Assembly (NCBI GenBank): GCA_036555125.1
Contig: DATBLY010000078.1
Span: 1-23,074 of the forward strand
Reading direction: 5' to 3'
DNA length: 23,074 bases
Source of the DNA: DATBLY01 sp036555125
GTDB lineage: Bacteria > Actinomycetota > UBA4738 > HRBIN12
Made by a program: the position numbers and the translations under genes. Shown piece by piece: positions 1 to 7,676 of the stretch (its first letter is position 1; every line of letters begins with the position of its first letter). Under the pieces are notes generated by a model, which was not told where the DNA came from, did not search any database, and saw only the letters and a list, made by a program, of their open reading frames with translations.

Positions 1-1203
1 GTCGCTGTGCTCGGCCAGGTGGATCGCCTCGACCAGGTCCTCGGGGAGCGAACGGATGCCCGCCCGCTCGCGCTCTTCCTCGGTCATCTCGTAGATGTTG
101 TTGCTGGCCTCGGGCGGAAGCTCGTCCTCGTTCTCGATGCCGTCGAGGCCCGCCGCGAGCATCGCGGCGAACGCGAGGTACGGGTTGCATGCGGCGTCTG
201 GCGACCGGTACTCGATGCGGGTGGCCTCTTCCTTGCCGGGCTTGTACTGGGGCACCCGCACCAGCGCGCTGCGGTTCCGGCGCGCCCAGCACACGTAGAC
301 CGGCGCCTCGTAACCCGGCACGAGCCGCTTGTACGAGTTCACCCACTGGTTCGTGAGCAGCGTGATCTCGGGGCCGTGCCGCAGCAGTCCCGCGACGTAG
401 TGCTTCGCGATCTTCGAGAGGTGGTACTCGTCGGCGGCGTCGAAGAACGCGTTGCGATCTCCCTCGAACAGCGACTGATGGGTGTGCATGCCCGAGCCGT
501 TCACGCCCGCGACCGGCTTGGGCATGAACGTCGCGTAGATGCCGAATTCCTGCGCGACCTCCTTCACCGTCAGGCGGTACGTCATCACGTTGTCGGCCAT
601 CGAGAGCGCGTCGGTGTAGCGCAGATCGATCTCGTGCTGCGAGGGCGCGACCTCGTGGTGCACGTACTCGACCGGGATCCCCATGGACTCCAGGTATCCG
701 ACCGTTCGCTTGCGGTAGTCGGTCGCGACGTCGAGCGGCGTCTCGTCGAAGTAGCCGCCCTGGTCCAGGAACTCCGGCTCCTCGAGCGAGCGGAAGTAGA
801 AGTACTCGAGCTCGGGCCCGACGTAGAACGTGAAGCCCAGGTCGGCCGCGCGTTGGAGCTGGCGCTTCAGCACGCCGCGCGGGTCGCCGTCGAACGGCGT
901 CCCATCGGGGTCGTACACGTCACAGAACATGCGCGCGACCTCGGCCTCGGACTTCCACGGGATGATCTGGAACGTGGCGGGGTCGGGCACCGCGACCATG
1001 TCCGACTCCTGGATCCGGCTGAACCCCTCGATCGAGGAGCCGTCGAACCCCATGCCTTCGGCGAACGCGCCCTCGAGCTCCTGCGACGTGATCGTGAACG
1101 ACTTCAGGAACCCCAGGACGTCCGTGAACCACAGGCGGACGAAGCGGATCCCGCGCTCCTCGACCGTGCGCAGGACGTAGTCGGCTTCGGCGGACAGGGC
1201 CAC
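1..1203 (-). CDS. glnA: Glutamine synthetase, type I-alpha (C-terminus cut by window edge)
   Basis: Glutamine synthetase makes glutamine from glutamate, ammonia and ATP in the cytoplasm, as a dodecamer. The 401 codons present carry the family's signatures: DGSSIEGF near residues 54-61, GPELEYF, HHEVAPSQHEID, NGSGMHTHQSL and the RRNRSALVRVP stretch. About 45 C-terminal residues lie beyond the left edge, judged from the usual length of about 445. The segment NIYEMTEEERERAGI near the end is of the alpha type (like Bacillus GlnA or mycobacterial GlnA2) rather than the NLYDLP adenylylation loop of the beta type. A tyrosine is still present there, so modification by the adjacent GlnE cannot be excluded. 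The start is a GTG with no Shine-Dalgarno but with a TACCCT box 7 nt upstream, suggesting a leaderless mRNA. The gene is divergent from glnE, whereas mycobacteria keep glnE and glnA2 in the same direction. Confidence 0.96.
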   Translation of the reverse strand, partial: MALSAEADYVLRTVEERGIRFVRLWFTDVLGFLKSFTITSQELEGAFAEGMGFDGSSIEGFSRIQESDMVAVPDPATFQIIPWKSEAEVARMFCDVYDPDGTPFDGDPRGVLKRQLQRAADLGFTFYVGPELEYFYFRSLEEPEFLDQGGYFDETPLDVATDYRKRTVGYLESMGIPVEYVHHEVAPSQHEIDLRYTDALSMADNVMTYRLTVKEVAQEFGIYATFMPKPVAGVNGSGMHTHQSLFEGDRNAFFDAADEYHLSKIAKHYVAGLLRHGPEITLLTNQWVNSYKRLVPGYEAPVYVCWARRNRSALVRVPQYKPGKEEATRIEYRSPDAACNPYLAFAAMLAAGLDGIENEDELPPEASNNIYEMTEEERERAGIRSLPEDLVEAIHLAEHSD

Positions 1204-1210
1204 GTCGTCG

Positions 1211-1216
1211 AGGGTA
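1211..1216 (-). promoter_or_regulatory. Putative -10 box of glnA (leaderless start)
   Basis: On the minus strand this reads TACCCT, matching TANNNT, and lies 7 nt before the GTG of glnA. That spacing would put transcription initiation at the start codon itself. No Shine-Dalgarno sequence is visible. No clear -35 hexamer is seen; the GTTAC repeats at 1238-1253 fall about 35-50 bp upstream, where an activator would replace it. Confidence 0.5.
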
Positions 1217-1237
1217 GACGGGAGGCGTGGGGGGTTC

Positions 1238-1253
1238 GTTACGGGTCCGTTAC
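1238..1253. promoter_or_regulatory. GlnR-like box GTTAC-n6-GTTAC
   Basis: Two exact GTTAC copies (GTAAC on the other strand) are separated by 6 nt, giving an 11-bp period. Actinobacterial GlnR sites are described as gTnAc-n6-GaAAc units, so the first half matches on either strand and the spacing is exact. The second half matches only partly. The box sits 35-50 bp upstream of the glnA start and about 60 bp upstream of glnE, between two nitrogen genes. Operator function is inferred. Confidence 0.5.
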
Positions 1254-1256
1254 GTT

Positions 1257-1281
1257 CGGGGAGCCCGCAGCGGGCTCCCCG
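1257..1281. repeat. Perfect 12-bp inverted repeat between glnA and glnE
   Basis: The left arm CGGGGAGCCCGC (1257-1268) is repeated as its exact reverse complement at 1270-1281 around a single A. It lies 3 nt from the GTTAC box, and its right arm reaches the place where a glnE -35 element would be. Being between two divergent starts, it is not needed as a terminator. An operator or a DNA structure that controls glnE is more likely. No function is shown. Confidence 0.7.
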
Positions 1282-1300
1282 TAGGGTCGTGCCGACGCAC

Positions 1301-1306
1301 TAGCGT
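1301..1306 (+). promoter_or_regulatory. Putative -10 box of glnE (leaderless start)
   Basis: TAGCGT fits TANNNT and is followed after exactly 6 nt by the glnE ATG. No Shine-Dalgarno is present. Initiation at the ATG is implied. Confidence 0.5.
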
Positions 1307-1312
1307 GTCGGC

Positions 1313-3964
1313 ATGCTCGACCTCGACCCCGAGACGCTCGGCCGGGCGCTCGCGGATGCGCCCGATCCCGAGCTGGCGCGGATCGCGCTCTCGCGCGTGG
1401 GGGAGGATCCCTCGGCGCGCGCGTCGCTGGCCCGGCCCGACGTGCTCCCCGCGGCCGTCCGCGTGCTGGGGTTCTCGACGGCCGCGGCCGACCTGTTGGT
1501 GCGTCATCCGGACGAGGTCGTCCAGCTCGCCGACGTGCGGACGCGTGGCCGCGCCGAGCTCGACGAGGAGCTGGCCGCGCTCGCGACGGGTGTCGGGCCG
1601 GCCGACGGGCTCCGTCGGTTCCGGCGGCGCGCGATGCTCCGCGTCGCGGCCGCCGACCTGACGGGCGCACCGCTCGAGGCGGTCGTGGAGCAGATCAGCG
1701 CCGTCGCCGAGACGTGCCTGGCGTTCGCCTGCGCGCGCACGGCGCCGCCCGCGATCGGCCTCGCCGTGATCGGCCTGGGCAAGCTCGGCGGCTCGGAGCT
1801 GAACTACGCGAGCGACGTCGACGTGATCTTCGTCCACGGCGACGGCGCGGACCCGGCCGACGCGGCGACGTCCGCCGCCGCCCTGATCCGACTCCTGTCC
1901 GAGCCGACCGCGGAGGGGATCGGGCTGCGCGTCGATCCCACGCTCCGACCCGGTGGGCGGGGCGGGGCCCTCTCCCGGAGCCTCGCGGCGACGCTCGACC
2001 ACTACGCGCACGAGGCCGCCACCTGGGAGCGACAGGCGATGATCAAGGCGCGGGCGGTCGCGGGCGATGCCATGACCGGCGCCGCGTTCCTCGAGGGCGT
2101 CGCCGCATCGGTCTACCCACCCGAGCTCACGCCGGTCGCGATCGACGACGTCCGCCGCACGAAGGTCCGCCTCGAGGAGTACATCCGCCGCCGCGGCAAG
2201 GAGCTCACGGAGGTCAAGCGAGGCCGGGGAGGGATCCGCGACGTGGAGTTCGCGGTGCAGCTCCTGCAGATCGTGCACGGCCGCCGCGACGAGCGGCTGC
2301 GCCAGCCGAACACGCTCCGCGCCCTGGCCGCCCTGGCGGATGAGGGCTTCGTCGCGCACGCCGACGCCGACGCCCTGGCCGACGCGTACCGGTTCCTCCG
2401 ACGGCTCGAGCACCGGCTCCAGATCGTGCGGGACCTCCAGACGCACGAGCTGCCCACCGATCCGCACGCGCGGTCGGTCCTGGCACGCGCCCTGGGGCTT
2501 CCCGACGCCGCCGCCCTGGCCGCCGAGTACGAGCGCCAGACCGACCGGGTCCGCGGGATCCACGAGCGGCTCTTCTATCGACCGCTGCTGGAGGCGTTCG
2601 CCGGGCCGGTCGCGCCCCGCCCGGGGGTCGACCGCGCGGCGACCGAGGAGCTCCTGGGCGGCCTCGGGTTCGCGACGCCGGCCCGGTCGTACGAGGTCCT
2701 GCAGCGGCTCGTGGATCCGAGCGCCCGCATCGGGAAGGTCCTCTCGCACGTGTTCCCCGTGATGGCGCCCCCGCTCGCGCTCGCGGCGAACCCCGACGCG
2801 GCGCTCGTCCGCCTGCTCCGCGTCGCGGAGTCGGTGGGGGATCGGCACGAGCCCGCCGACCTGTTGGCGAACGATCCGACCGCGGCCCGGCGCCTCGCGC
2901 ATCTGGTGGCCGCGAGCTCGTTCGCCACCGACCTGGTGGCGGCCGACGCGGAACGCCTGGGATCCCTGGCCGAACCCTCCCGTCCGAGCGACGCGCAGGC
3001 GGCGCTCGTGGGCGCCATCGCGCGATCGGCCGCGCGCGAGCTCCTCCCCGCGCAGACGGGGGAGGCGCTGGCCGCGGTCGCCGACCGCGTCATCGCGGAG
3101 GCGGTCGACGCCGCGGAGCCGGAGCTGCCGTTCGCGGCGATCGGGATGGGCAAGCTCGGCGCCCAGGAGCTGAACGTCGCCTCGGACCTGGACCTGCTGT
3201 TCGTCTACGACGGCGAGGGTCCGGACGATCTCCGGCGCGCGATCGGCGCGGCCGAGCACGTGATGCGCGCGGTGCGGGAAGCCGGGTGGGAGCCCGATGC
3301 GGACCTCCGCCCGGAGGGGCGGAACGGGCCGCTCGCGCGATCGCTCGCGAGCTACCTCGAGTACTGGGAGCGGTACGCGCAGACCTGGGAGTTCCAGGCG
3401 CTCCTGCGGGCGCGGACGGTCGCGGGTGATCCCGCGCTGGGCCGGCGGTTCGAGCTGAACGCGGCGGACTTCGCGTACCCCCCCGACGGGATCACGGTCG
3501 ATCGCGTCGCCGAGATCCGTCGCATGCGCGAGCGGATCGAGCGCGAGCGCGTCAGGCCCCCCGAGGCCGCGAGGTTCCACTTCAAGCTCGGGATCGGATC
3601 GCTCGCCGACGTGCAGTTCGCCGTGGAGCTCGAGCTGATGCGCTCGGGGGGCGCCGACCCGGGGGTCCGGTCGCGGCGCACGCTGGAGGCGATCGAACGG
3701 CTGGCGGCCGCCCGCCTGATCGAGGGGAGCGTCGCCCGCGAGCTGGCGGACGCCTTCGTGTTCTGCATGGACGTGAAGAACGCGCTCGAGATCGACCGCC
3801 GGCTGCACGCCGAGGCCCTTCCCGCCGCACCCGAGGAGCAGACGCTCCTCGCGCGGCGCCTCGGGTACGAAGAGCACCCGCGACAGAGCTTCCTGGACGA
3901 CTACCTGCGGATCACGCGCCGGGCGCGCCGGGCGATGGAGCGCGTCTTCCACGAAGACGCCTAG
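1313..3964 (+). CDS. glnE: Bifunctional glutamine synthetase adenylyltransferase/deadenylase
   Basis: GlnE attaches AMP to, and removes it from, a tyrosine of glutamine synthetase, switching the enzyme with nitrogen status. The 883-residue protein has the two nucleotidyltransferase domains of the family. The N-terminal copy carries GLGKLGGSELNYASDVD at about residues 154-170. The C-terminal copy carries GMGKLGAQELNVASDLD near 610-626. Both keep the G-G-K and S-D-x-D residues. Each is followed by the family's helical segment with KRGRGGIRDVEF in the first half and KLGIGSLADVQF in the second. It is somewhat shorter than many actinobacterial homologues (about 950-1000). The ATG is chosen because homology starts soon after it and because a TAGCGT box lies 6 nt upstream. 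It is divergent from glnA. A very long open frame on the opposite strand is a GC-bias shadow. Confidence 0.96.
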   Translation: MLDLDPETLGRALADAPDPELARIALSRVGEDPSARASLARPDVLPAAVRVLGFSTAAADLLVRHPDEVVQLADVRTRGRAELDEELAALATGVGPADGLRRFRRRAMLRVAAADLTGAPLEAVVEQISAVAETCLAFACARTAPPAIGLAVIGLGKLGGSELNYASDVDVIFVHGDGADPADAATSAAALIRLLSEPTAEGIGLRVDPTLRPGGRGGALSRSLAATLDHYAHEAATWERQAMIKARAVAGDAMTGAAFLEGVAASVYPPELTPVAIDDVRRTKVRLEEYIRRRGKELTEVKRGRGGIRDVEFAVQLLQIVHGRRDERLRQPNTLRALAALADEGFVAHADADALADAYRFLRRLEHRLQIVRDLQTHELPTDPHARSVLARALGLPDAAALAAEYERQTDRVRGIHERLFYRPLLEAFAGPVAPRPGVDRAATEELLGGLGFATPARSYEVLQRLVDPSARIGKVLSHVFPVMAPPLALAANPDAALVRLLRVAESVGDRHEPADLLANDPTAARRLAHLVAASSFATDLVAADAERLGSLAEPSRPSDAQAALVGAIARSAARELLPAQTGEALAAVADRVIAEAVDAAEPELPFAAIGMGKLGAQELNVASDLDLLFVYDGEGPDDLRRAIGAAEHVMRAVREAGWEPDADLRPEGRNGPLARSLASYLEYWERYAQTWEFQALLRARTVAGDPALGRRFELNAADFAYPPDGITVDRVAEIRRMRERIERERVRPPEAARFHFKLGIGSLADVQFAVELELMRSGGADPGVRSRRTLEAIERLAAARLIEGSVARELADAFVFCMDVKNALEIDRRLHAEALPAAPEEQTLLARRLGYEEHPRQSFLDDYLRITRRARRAMERVFHEDA

Positions 3965-4056
3965 GCCGGTCGAGCCCTTTCGGTTTCCCCGCAGACCTCG
4001 CGGGTATCACGGGCCACGACTCAATCCGGAGAGCCGTTCGAGCCGAAACCCTCCTC

Positions 4057-4347
4057 ATGCGCATCCTCGCCTCCCCCGAAGCGCGCTCGATGATCAACGA
4101 TCAGGGCGGCCTGCTGTTCGTGTGGGTGGCGACGGCGGGGACGGTCCGCGGATGGGCGAAGGTCCTGCGCACGTCGACCGAACCGCCGGAAGACGCCCTG
4201 GAGTGGCGGCGGTTCGAGACGAAGGGGTTCCTGGTGTTCCTGCCGCCGTGGATGCGGCGGCTCCCCCGGGAGCTCCACATCGAGGCGACCGGGAGGATCC
4301 GCCGCCGCGTCCGCGCGTTCTGGGACGGCTGCGCCTTCGTCATCTGA
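4057..4347 (+). CDS. Small conserved-looking protein of unknown function
   Basis: This 96-residue protein is not recognised with confidence. It opens with MRILASPEARSMINDQGG, then a hydrophobic strand LLFVWVA, and ends with the tail FWDGCAFVI. Codon usage is typical of the neighbours. The pattern of an N-terminal S/T-PEAR followed by GG and a strand recalls small HesB/iron-sulfur-scaffold-like actinobacterial proteins. However, only one cysteine is present and it is in the tail, so a metal-cluster role is unsupported. It has neither a signal peptide nor a membrane segment. No Shine-Dalgarno or TANNNT box precedes the ATG at a good distance, so the start is less certain than for other genes. 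It follows glnE by 92 nt on the same strand. Confidence 0.6.
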   Translation: MRILASPEARSMINDQGGLLFVWVATAGTVRGWAKVLRTSTEPPEDALEWRRFETKGFLVFLPPWMRRLPRELHIEATGRIRRRVRAFWDGCAFVI

Positions 4348-4353
4348 GGCTCC

Positions 4354-4373
4354 GGGGGAGCGACCGGTCCCCC
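4354..4373 (+). terminator. GC hairpin after the small unknown gene
   Basis: GGGGGA at 4354-4359 pairs with TCCCCC at 4368-4373 around an 8-nt loop, starting 6 nt after the stop codon. There is no U-tract, as is common in high-GC genomes. With the second hairpin at 4389-4411 it may end transcription before the kelch-like gene. Confidence 0.35.
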
Positions 4374-4388
4374 CGAGGACGGGACCCT

Positions 4389-4411
4389 CGGCGGCGTGGG
4401 GATCGCCGCCG
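4389..4411 (+). terminator. Perfect 8-bp hairpin in front of the kelch-like gene
   Basis: CGGCGGCG at 4389-4396 pairs exactly with CGCCGCCG at 4404-4411 around TGGGGAT. It is the second of two hairpins in an 82-nt gap and ends 18 nt before the next ATG. It could be part of a tandem terminator or lie around the promoter of the following gene. A CACACT sequence 7 nt before that ATG is a poor match to TANNNT. Confidence 0.35.
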
Positions 4412-4429
4412 GCTGACACACTGGCCCCG

Positions 4430-5614
4430 ATGACGGGGAAGCCGGTGCGTATCGGATGGAGCGTGGCCGTGTCGCTCGCGCTCATGCTCGTCTCGGTCGC
4501 CGCCGGGGATGCCGCGGCGCGGCCGGCGATCGTCGGCGCGAGCTCGACGGCGCAGACCGCGTCGTCGACGGGACCACCCGCTCCGAGGTGGCGATCCATC
4601 GCGCCCGCGCCGATCGACGGCCGTATCAGCGCTGGGGTCGTCTGGACGGGGGACGAGATGCTCGTGTGGGGCGGGGTCACGCGGGGCGACGCGATCGCCG
4701 TGAACCGCGACGGCGCCGCGTACGACCCGGTCACGGGCACGTGGCGACGGATCCGGAACGCCCCGGCGGGCGTGCGCGGCGGCGGCGGATCCGCGGCCGC
4801 CTGGACCGGGGAGCTCGCGATCTTCTGGGCAGGGAACTCCCCGGACGGGCCGGCGCGCGGCGCCGTCTATGACCCGGCGGGGGATGCCTGGCGGAAGCTC
4901 CCGGAGGGCCCGCTCGGGCCGCGGGAGGGGTACGCGTCCGCGTGGACCGGCGACGAGCTGCTGATCGTCGGCGGCACGCTGGGCGACGGCTTCGCGACGC
5001 CGGTCGCCGCCGCGGTCACGCCCGAGGGGCACTGGAGGGCGCTCCCCGCCCTGAACGCGATGCGGGCCCTGATCCCGTCCGGAGTGGTCTGGGACGGCGA
5101 CCGCGCGTACATCACGGGTCTCTGGTTCCATTGCCCCGAGCTCGGTTCGAGCTGCACCGACGCCGACTGGGTCGTCCTGGCGTACGACCCGGCGACGGAC
5201 GCACTCGAGACCCTCGACGTACCCACGACCCCGCTCGGGCTGCGCGTCGTCGGGTGGACGGGACGCGAGGTGGCGTTCGTCACTGGCGGGACGCGCAGCC
5301 GGATCTTCCTGTACGACCCGGCGACCGACGCGTGGCGCTCGGGCGGCCGGGGCCGGTGCGCGCTCGCGAGGGGCGGGCAGCAGGCGTGGCTGGGCGACCG
5401 GCTCGTCCAGGCGTGCGAGGGCCGCCGGCTGCAGCTCTACGACACGCGGACGGACGCCTGGAGCGTGATCCGCGCGGGCGACTCGCCCTTCAACCGGTTC
5501 ACCGGGAGCGCGATCGCATGGACGGGCAGGCGCCTGATCGCCTGGAGCGGCGTCGCGTTCCGGCGGTTCAACCCGACCCCGAACGTCGGCGCCCGGATCA
5601 CGCTGCGCAGCTGA
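4430..5614 (+). CDS. Secreted kelch-like beta-propeller protein
   Basis: This 394-residue exported protein has no obvious catalytic motif. Residues 1-30 form a signal peptide: MTGKPVRIGW, then a hydrophobic core SVAVSLALMLVSVAA, then small residues suited to signal peptidase I. The rest consists of repeated propeller units. Strands such as WTGDEMLVWGG, AWTGELAIFWAG, AWTGDELLIVGG and WTGREVAFVTGG alternate with YDPxTxxWR turns (YDPVTGTWRR, YDPAGDAWRK, YDPATDAWRS, YDTRTDAWSV). About six blades can be counted. Kelch propellers usually bind proteins or glycans; the ligand here is unknown. The stop codon overlaps the ATG of the alcohol dehydrogenase by one base (TGATG), implying translational coupling with a cytoplasmic enzyme, an unusual partner for a secreted propeller. 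A pair of hairpins precedes the gene. Confidence 0.85.
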   Translation: MTGKPVRIGWSVAVSLALMLVSVAAGDAAARPAIVGASSTAQTASSTGPPAPRWRSIAPAPIDGRISAGVVWTGDEMLVWGGVTRGDAIAVNRDGAAYDPVTGTWRRIRNAPAGVRGGGGSAAAWTGELAIFWAGNSPDGPARGAVYDPAGDAWRKLPEGPLGPREGYASAWTGDELLIVGGTLGDGFATPVAAAVTPEGHWRALPALNAMRALIPSGVVWDGDRAYITGLWFHCPELGSSCTDADWVVLAYDPATDALETLDVPTTPLGLRVVGWTGREVAFVTGGTRSRIFLYDPATDAWRSGGRGRCALARGGQQAWLGDRLVQACEGRRLQLYDTRTDAWSVIRAGDSPFNRFTGSAIAWTGRRLIAWSGVAFRRFNPTPNVGARITLRS

Positions 5615-6597
5615 TGCGGGCGATCGTCCTCGACTCGCCCGGCCTGCCGCTCTCGGAGGTCGAGCTGGAGCCGCGCGAGCCCGGAACGGGACAGGTGTCG
5701 ATCCGCGTGTCGGCGTGCGGGGTCTGCCGGACCGATCTGCACGTCGCCGACGGCGAGCTCCCCGACGCGAAGGTGCCGCTGATCCTCGGTCACCAGATCG
5801 TCGGGATCGTGGAACGGCTCGGCCCCCGGGTGGCGGAGCTCGAGGTGGGCGACCGCGTCGGCGTCCCGTGGCTGGGCTGGTCCTGCGGGGACTGTCGATA
5901 CTGCACCACCGGTCGAGAGAACCTCTGTGCACGCGCGCGGTTCACCGGGTACCAGATCGACGGCGGGTACGCGGAAGCCACCGTGGCCGACGCCCGCGCC
6001 TGCCTGCCGATCCCGGAAGGTTATCCGGACCTCCAGGCCGCGCCCCTGTTGTGTGCCGGGACGATCGGCTGGCGCTGCCTGAAGCTCGCCGGCGACGCCG
6101 AGCGCCTCGGGATCTACGGGTTCGGCGCTGCGGCGCACCTGGTGACCCAGGTCGCGCGCTGGCAGGGTCGGCGGGTCTTCGCGTTCACCCGGCCGGGCGA
6201 CGAGCGGGCGCAGGCGTTCGCGCGCGAGGTCGGCGCCGCGTGGGCCGGCGGCTCCGATGAGCGCCCGCCCGAGGAGCTCGAGGCCGCGATCCTGTTCGCG
6301 CCGGCGGGCGAGCTGGTGCCCGTCGCCCTGCGCGCCGTGGCGAGCGGCGGCACCGTCGTCTGCGGCGAGATCCACATGCGCGACATCCCGTCGTTCCCCT
6401 ACGAGCTGCTGTGGGGAGAGCGGGTGCTGCGCTCCGTCGCCAACCTCACCCGGGCCGACGGCCGCGAGTTCCTGGCGCTCGCGCCGCAGATCCCGATCGT
6501 CTCGACCGTCACGCCCTACCCGCTCGAGCGGGCGAACGACGCCCTCGCCGCGCTCCGGTCGGGAGCCGTCGAGGGCGCGCTCGTGCTCGTGCCCTAG
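5614..6597 (+). CDS. Zinc-dependent alcohol dehydrogenase (MDR family)
   Basis: This 327-residue medium-chain dehydrogenase probably oxidises alcohols or reduces aldehydes with NAD(P). The N-terminal catalytic domain has ACGVCRTDLHV (zinc ligand Cys38) and GH at 59-60. The structural-zinc lobe has Cys91, Cys94, Cys97 and Cys105 in SCGDCRYCTTGRENLC. The Rossmann domain has GIYGFGAAAHL. The overall pattern, including GVPWLGWSCGDC and RFTGYQIDGGYAE, fits the two-domain subfamily often called adh_fam_2. The usual GHE motif reads GHQ here; the glutamate near the catalytic zinc is replaced by glutamine, which I recall being tolerated in this subfamily. The ATG shares its A with the stop of the kelch-like gene, so the two are translationally coupled. 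The substrate is not predictable. Confidence 0.92.
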   Translation: MRAIVLDSPGLPLSEVELEPREPGTGQVSIRVSACGVCRTDLHVADGELPDAKVPLILGHQIVGIVERLGPRVAELEVGDRVGVPWLGWSCGDCRYCTTGRENLCARARFTGYQIDGGYAEATVADARACLPIPEGYPDLQAAPLLCAGTIGWRCLKLAGDAERLGIYGFGAAAHLVTQVARWQGRRVFAFTRPGDERAQAFAREVGAAWAGGSDERPPEELEAAILFAPAGELVPVALRAVASGGTVVCGEIHMRDIPSFPYELLWGERVLRSVANLTRADGREFLALAPQIPIVSTVTPYPLERANDALAALRSGAVEGALVLVP

Positions 6598-6607
6598 CTC
6601 CGCATCC

Positions 6608-7624
6608 TCAGCCGAGGGCATCCGGGGCCGTGAACCGACGGAGCCGCGCCGTCCCGATCGCCACGCCCAGCAGCACCAGGCCGCACAGGAGCAGGGCGAC
6701 CGGCAGGCCGACCGTGTCCTCCAGGAAGTACACGATCGCGCCGACGAGGTACCCGAACAACCCGAGCGCCCCGAGCACCAGCATCTCGGTGCGACGCCAG
6801 GCGACGCTCGCGACGAGCATCGTGATCGCGACCGCCACGCCGAGGATCAGGCCGAAGCCGGTCCATCCGGGGATCACGAACCACGGGGCCAAGATCGCGC
6901 CCGCCGCGCCGATCCCGATCACGGCGTTCCCGGGCGGGAGCGCCCCGACCCTGCCCGCGGCGATCCAGAGGACCGAGACCGCGAGCATCGCGACGCCGAA
7001 CCACCACTCGTTCTCGTCCGCCCAGGTCCAACCGGCCTCGACCGCCCAGTTCCCTGCGCCCCCGATCGTGCCGAGGACCCCTCCGTAGACGACCAGCGCC
7101 AGCGGCACGCTCGGCCGCAGCTGGTTCAGGACGGAGCCGTACAGGGCCACCGTGAGGCCGACCGCGAAGCCACCCCACGGGGCCGGCTCCTGATCGGCCG
7201 GGACGTCGAAGGCGAGCAGCGCCATCGTGGCGGCGACCGCACCCGCCGACAGGGTCCACAGGACCGCGGCGAGCCGTCCGATCGCCGGCTCCGTGTTCTT
7301 CCGCAGGAGCCAGCCCGCGACGAAGGTCGCCGCTGCGATCCCGCCCGCTCCGAGGACCCGCCACAGGTGATCGATCTCGTCCCAACGCGGACCGATCAGG
7401 ACGACCCCGGCCGCGATCGCCAGGGCGGCGCCCAGGTACCCGATGACCTCCGTGATCGGCGGCACGCCGCGCCTGGTCTCGACCTCGGGGCGCCCTCCCT
7501 CGAACTCGAGGATGGCCCGTTCCTGTGCGGGCGAGATGAGCCCGCGTTCCTCCCAGATCTCGAGGTGCCGCACGAGGCCACGACGGCTCACATCGTGATG
7601 CTCCGTTCGAGGTGTGGTACGCAT
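6608..7624 (-). CDS. DUF2157-type multi-pass membrane protein
   Basis: This 338-residue integral membrane protein has unknown function. The N-terminal 45 residues are soluble (VRHLEIWEERGLISPAQERAI), the usual DUF2157 opening in which a short helical segment with LISPxQ precedes the membrane part. About ten hydrophobic segments follow, for example VIGYLGAALAIAAGVVLIG and VALLLCGLVLLGVAIG, with tryptophan-rich loops. The start MRTTPRTEHHD is chosen because GGGAGGTGAGG lies just upstream on the minus strand; longer versions would include low-complexity arginine-proline sequence typical of non-coding frames. A TACGTT box further up could be its -10. It is divergent from the radical SAM gene and converges on the alcohol dehydrogenase, whose stop is 10 nt away. 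Confidence 0.85.
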   Translation of the reverse strand: MRTTPRTEHHDVSRRGLVRHLEIWEERGLISPAQERAILEFEGGRPEVETRRGVPPITEVIGYLGAALAIAAGVVLIGPRWDEIDHLWRVLGAGGIAAATFVAGWLLRKNTEPAIGRLAAVLWTLSAGAVAATMALLAFDVPADQEPAPWGGFAVGLTVALYGSVLNQLRPSVPLALVVYGGVLGTIGGAGNWAVEAGWTWADENEWWFGVAMLAVSVLWIAAGRVGALPPGNAVIGIGAAGAILAPWFVIPGWTGFGLILGVAVAITMLVASVAWRRTEMLVLGALGLFGYLVGAIVYFLEDTVGLPVALLLCGLVLLGVAIGTARLRRFTAPDALG

Positions 7625-7646
7625 GGCAACCTCACCTCCCGATCCC

Positions 7647-7652
7647 AACGTA
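7647..7652 (-). promoter_or_regulatory. Putative -10 box of the DUF2157 gene
   Basis: Read on the minus strand this is TACGTT. It would start an mRNA with a short leader of roughly 16 nt that holds the strong Shine-Dalgarno GGGAGGTGAGG at 7630-7640. Unlike most promoters here, it serves a Shine-Dalgarno-led gene. Confidence 0.35.
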
Positions 7653-7676
7653 CGCCGGGGCCGAGCCGGGCCGGAG

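Noticed and set aside
7..1284. 425-codon open frame on the plus strand over glnA
   Set aside because: The minus strand encodes unmistakable glutamine synthetase; the plus frame has no recognisable domain.
1250..3952. 900-codon open frame on the minus strand opposite glnE
   Set aside because: glnE has two clear nucleotidyltransferase domains on the plus strand; the opposite frame is arginine, glycine and proline rich without motifs, as expected from high-GC third-position bias.
3988..4004. Hairpin CCCGC-n7-GCGGG after glnE as a terminator
   Set aside because: Only a 5-bp stem with a 7-nt loop and no T-tract; such stems arise often by chance at this GC content.
5614..6597. GHQ instead of GHE in the alcohol dehydrogenase as a sign of inactivity
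   Set aside because: All zinc ligands are in place and this change appears to occur in the subfamily, so inactivation is not supported.
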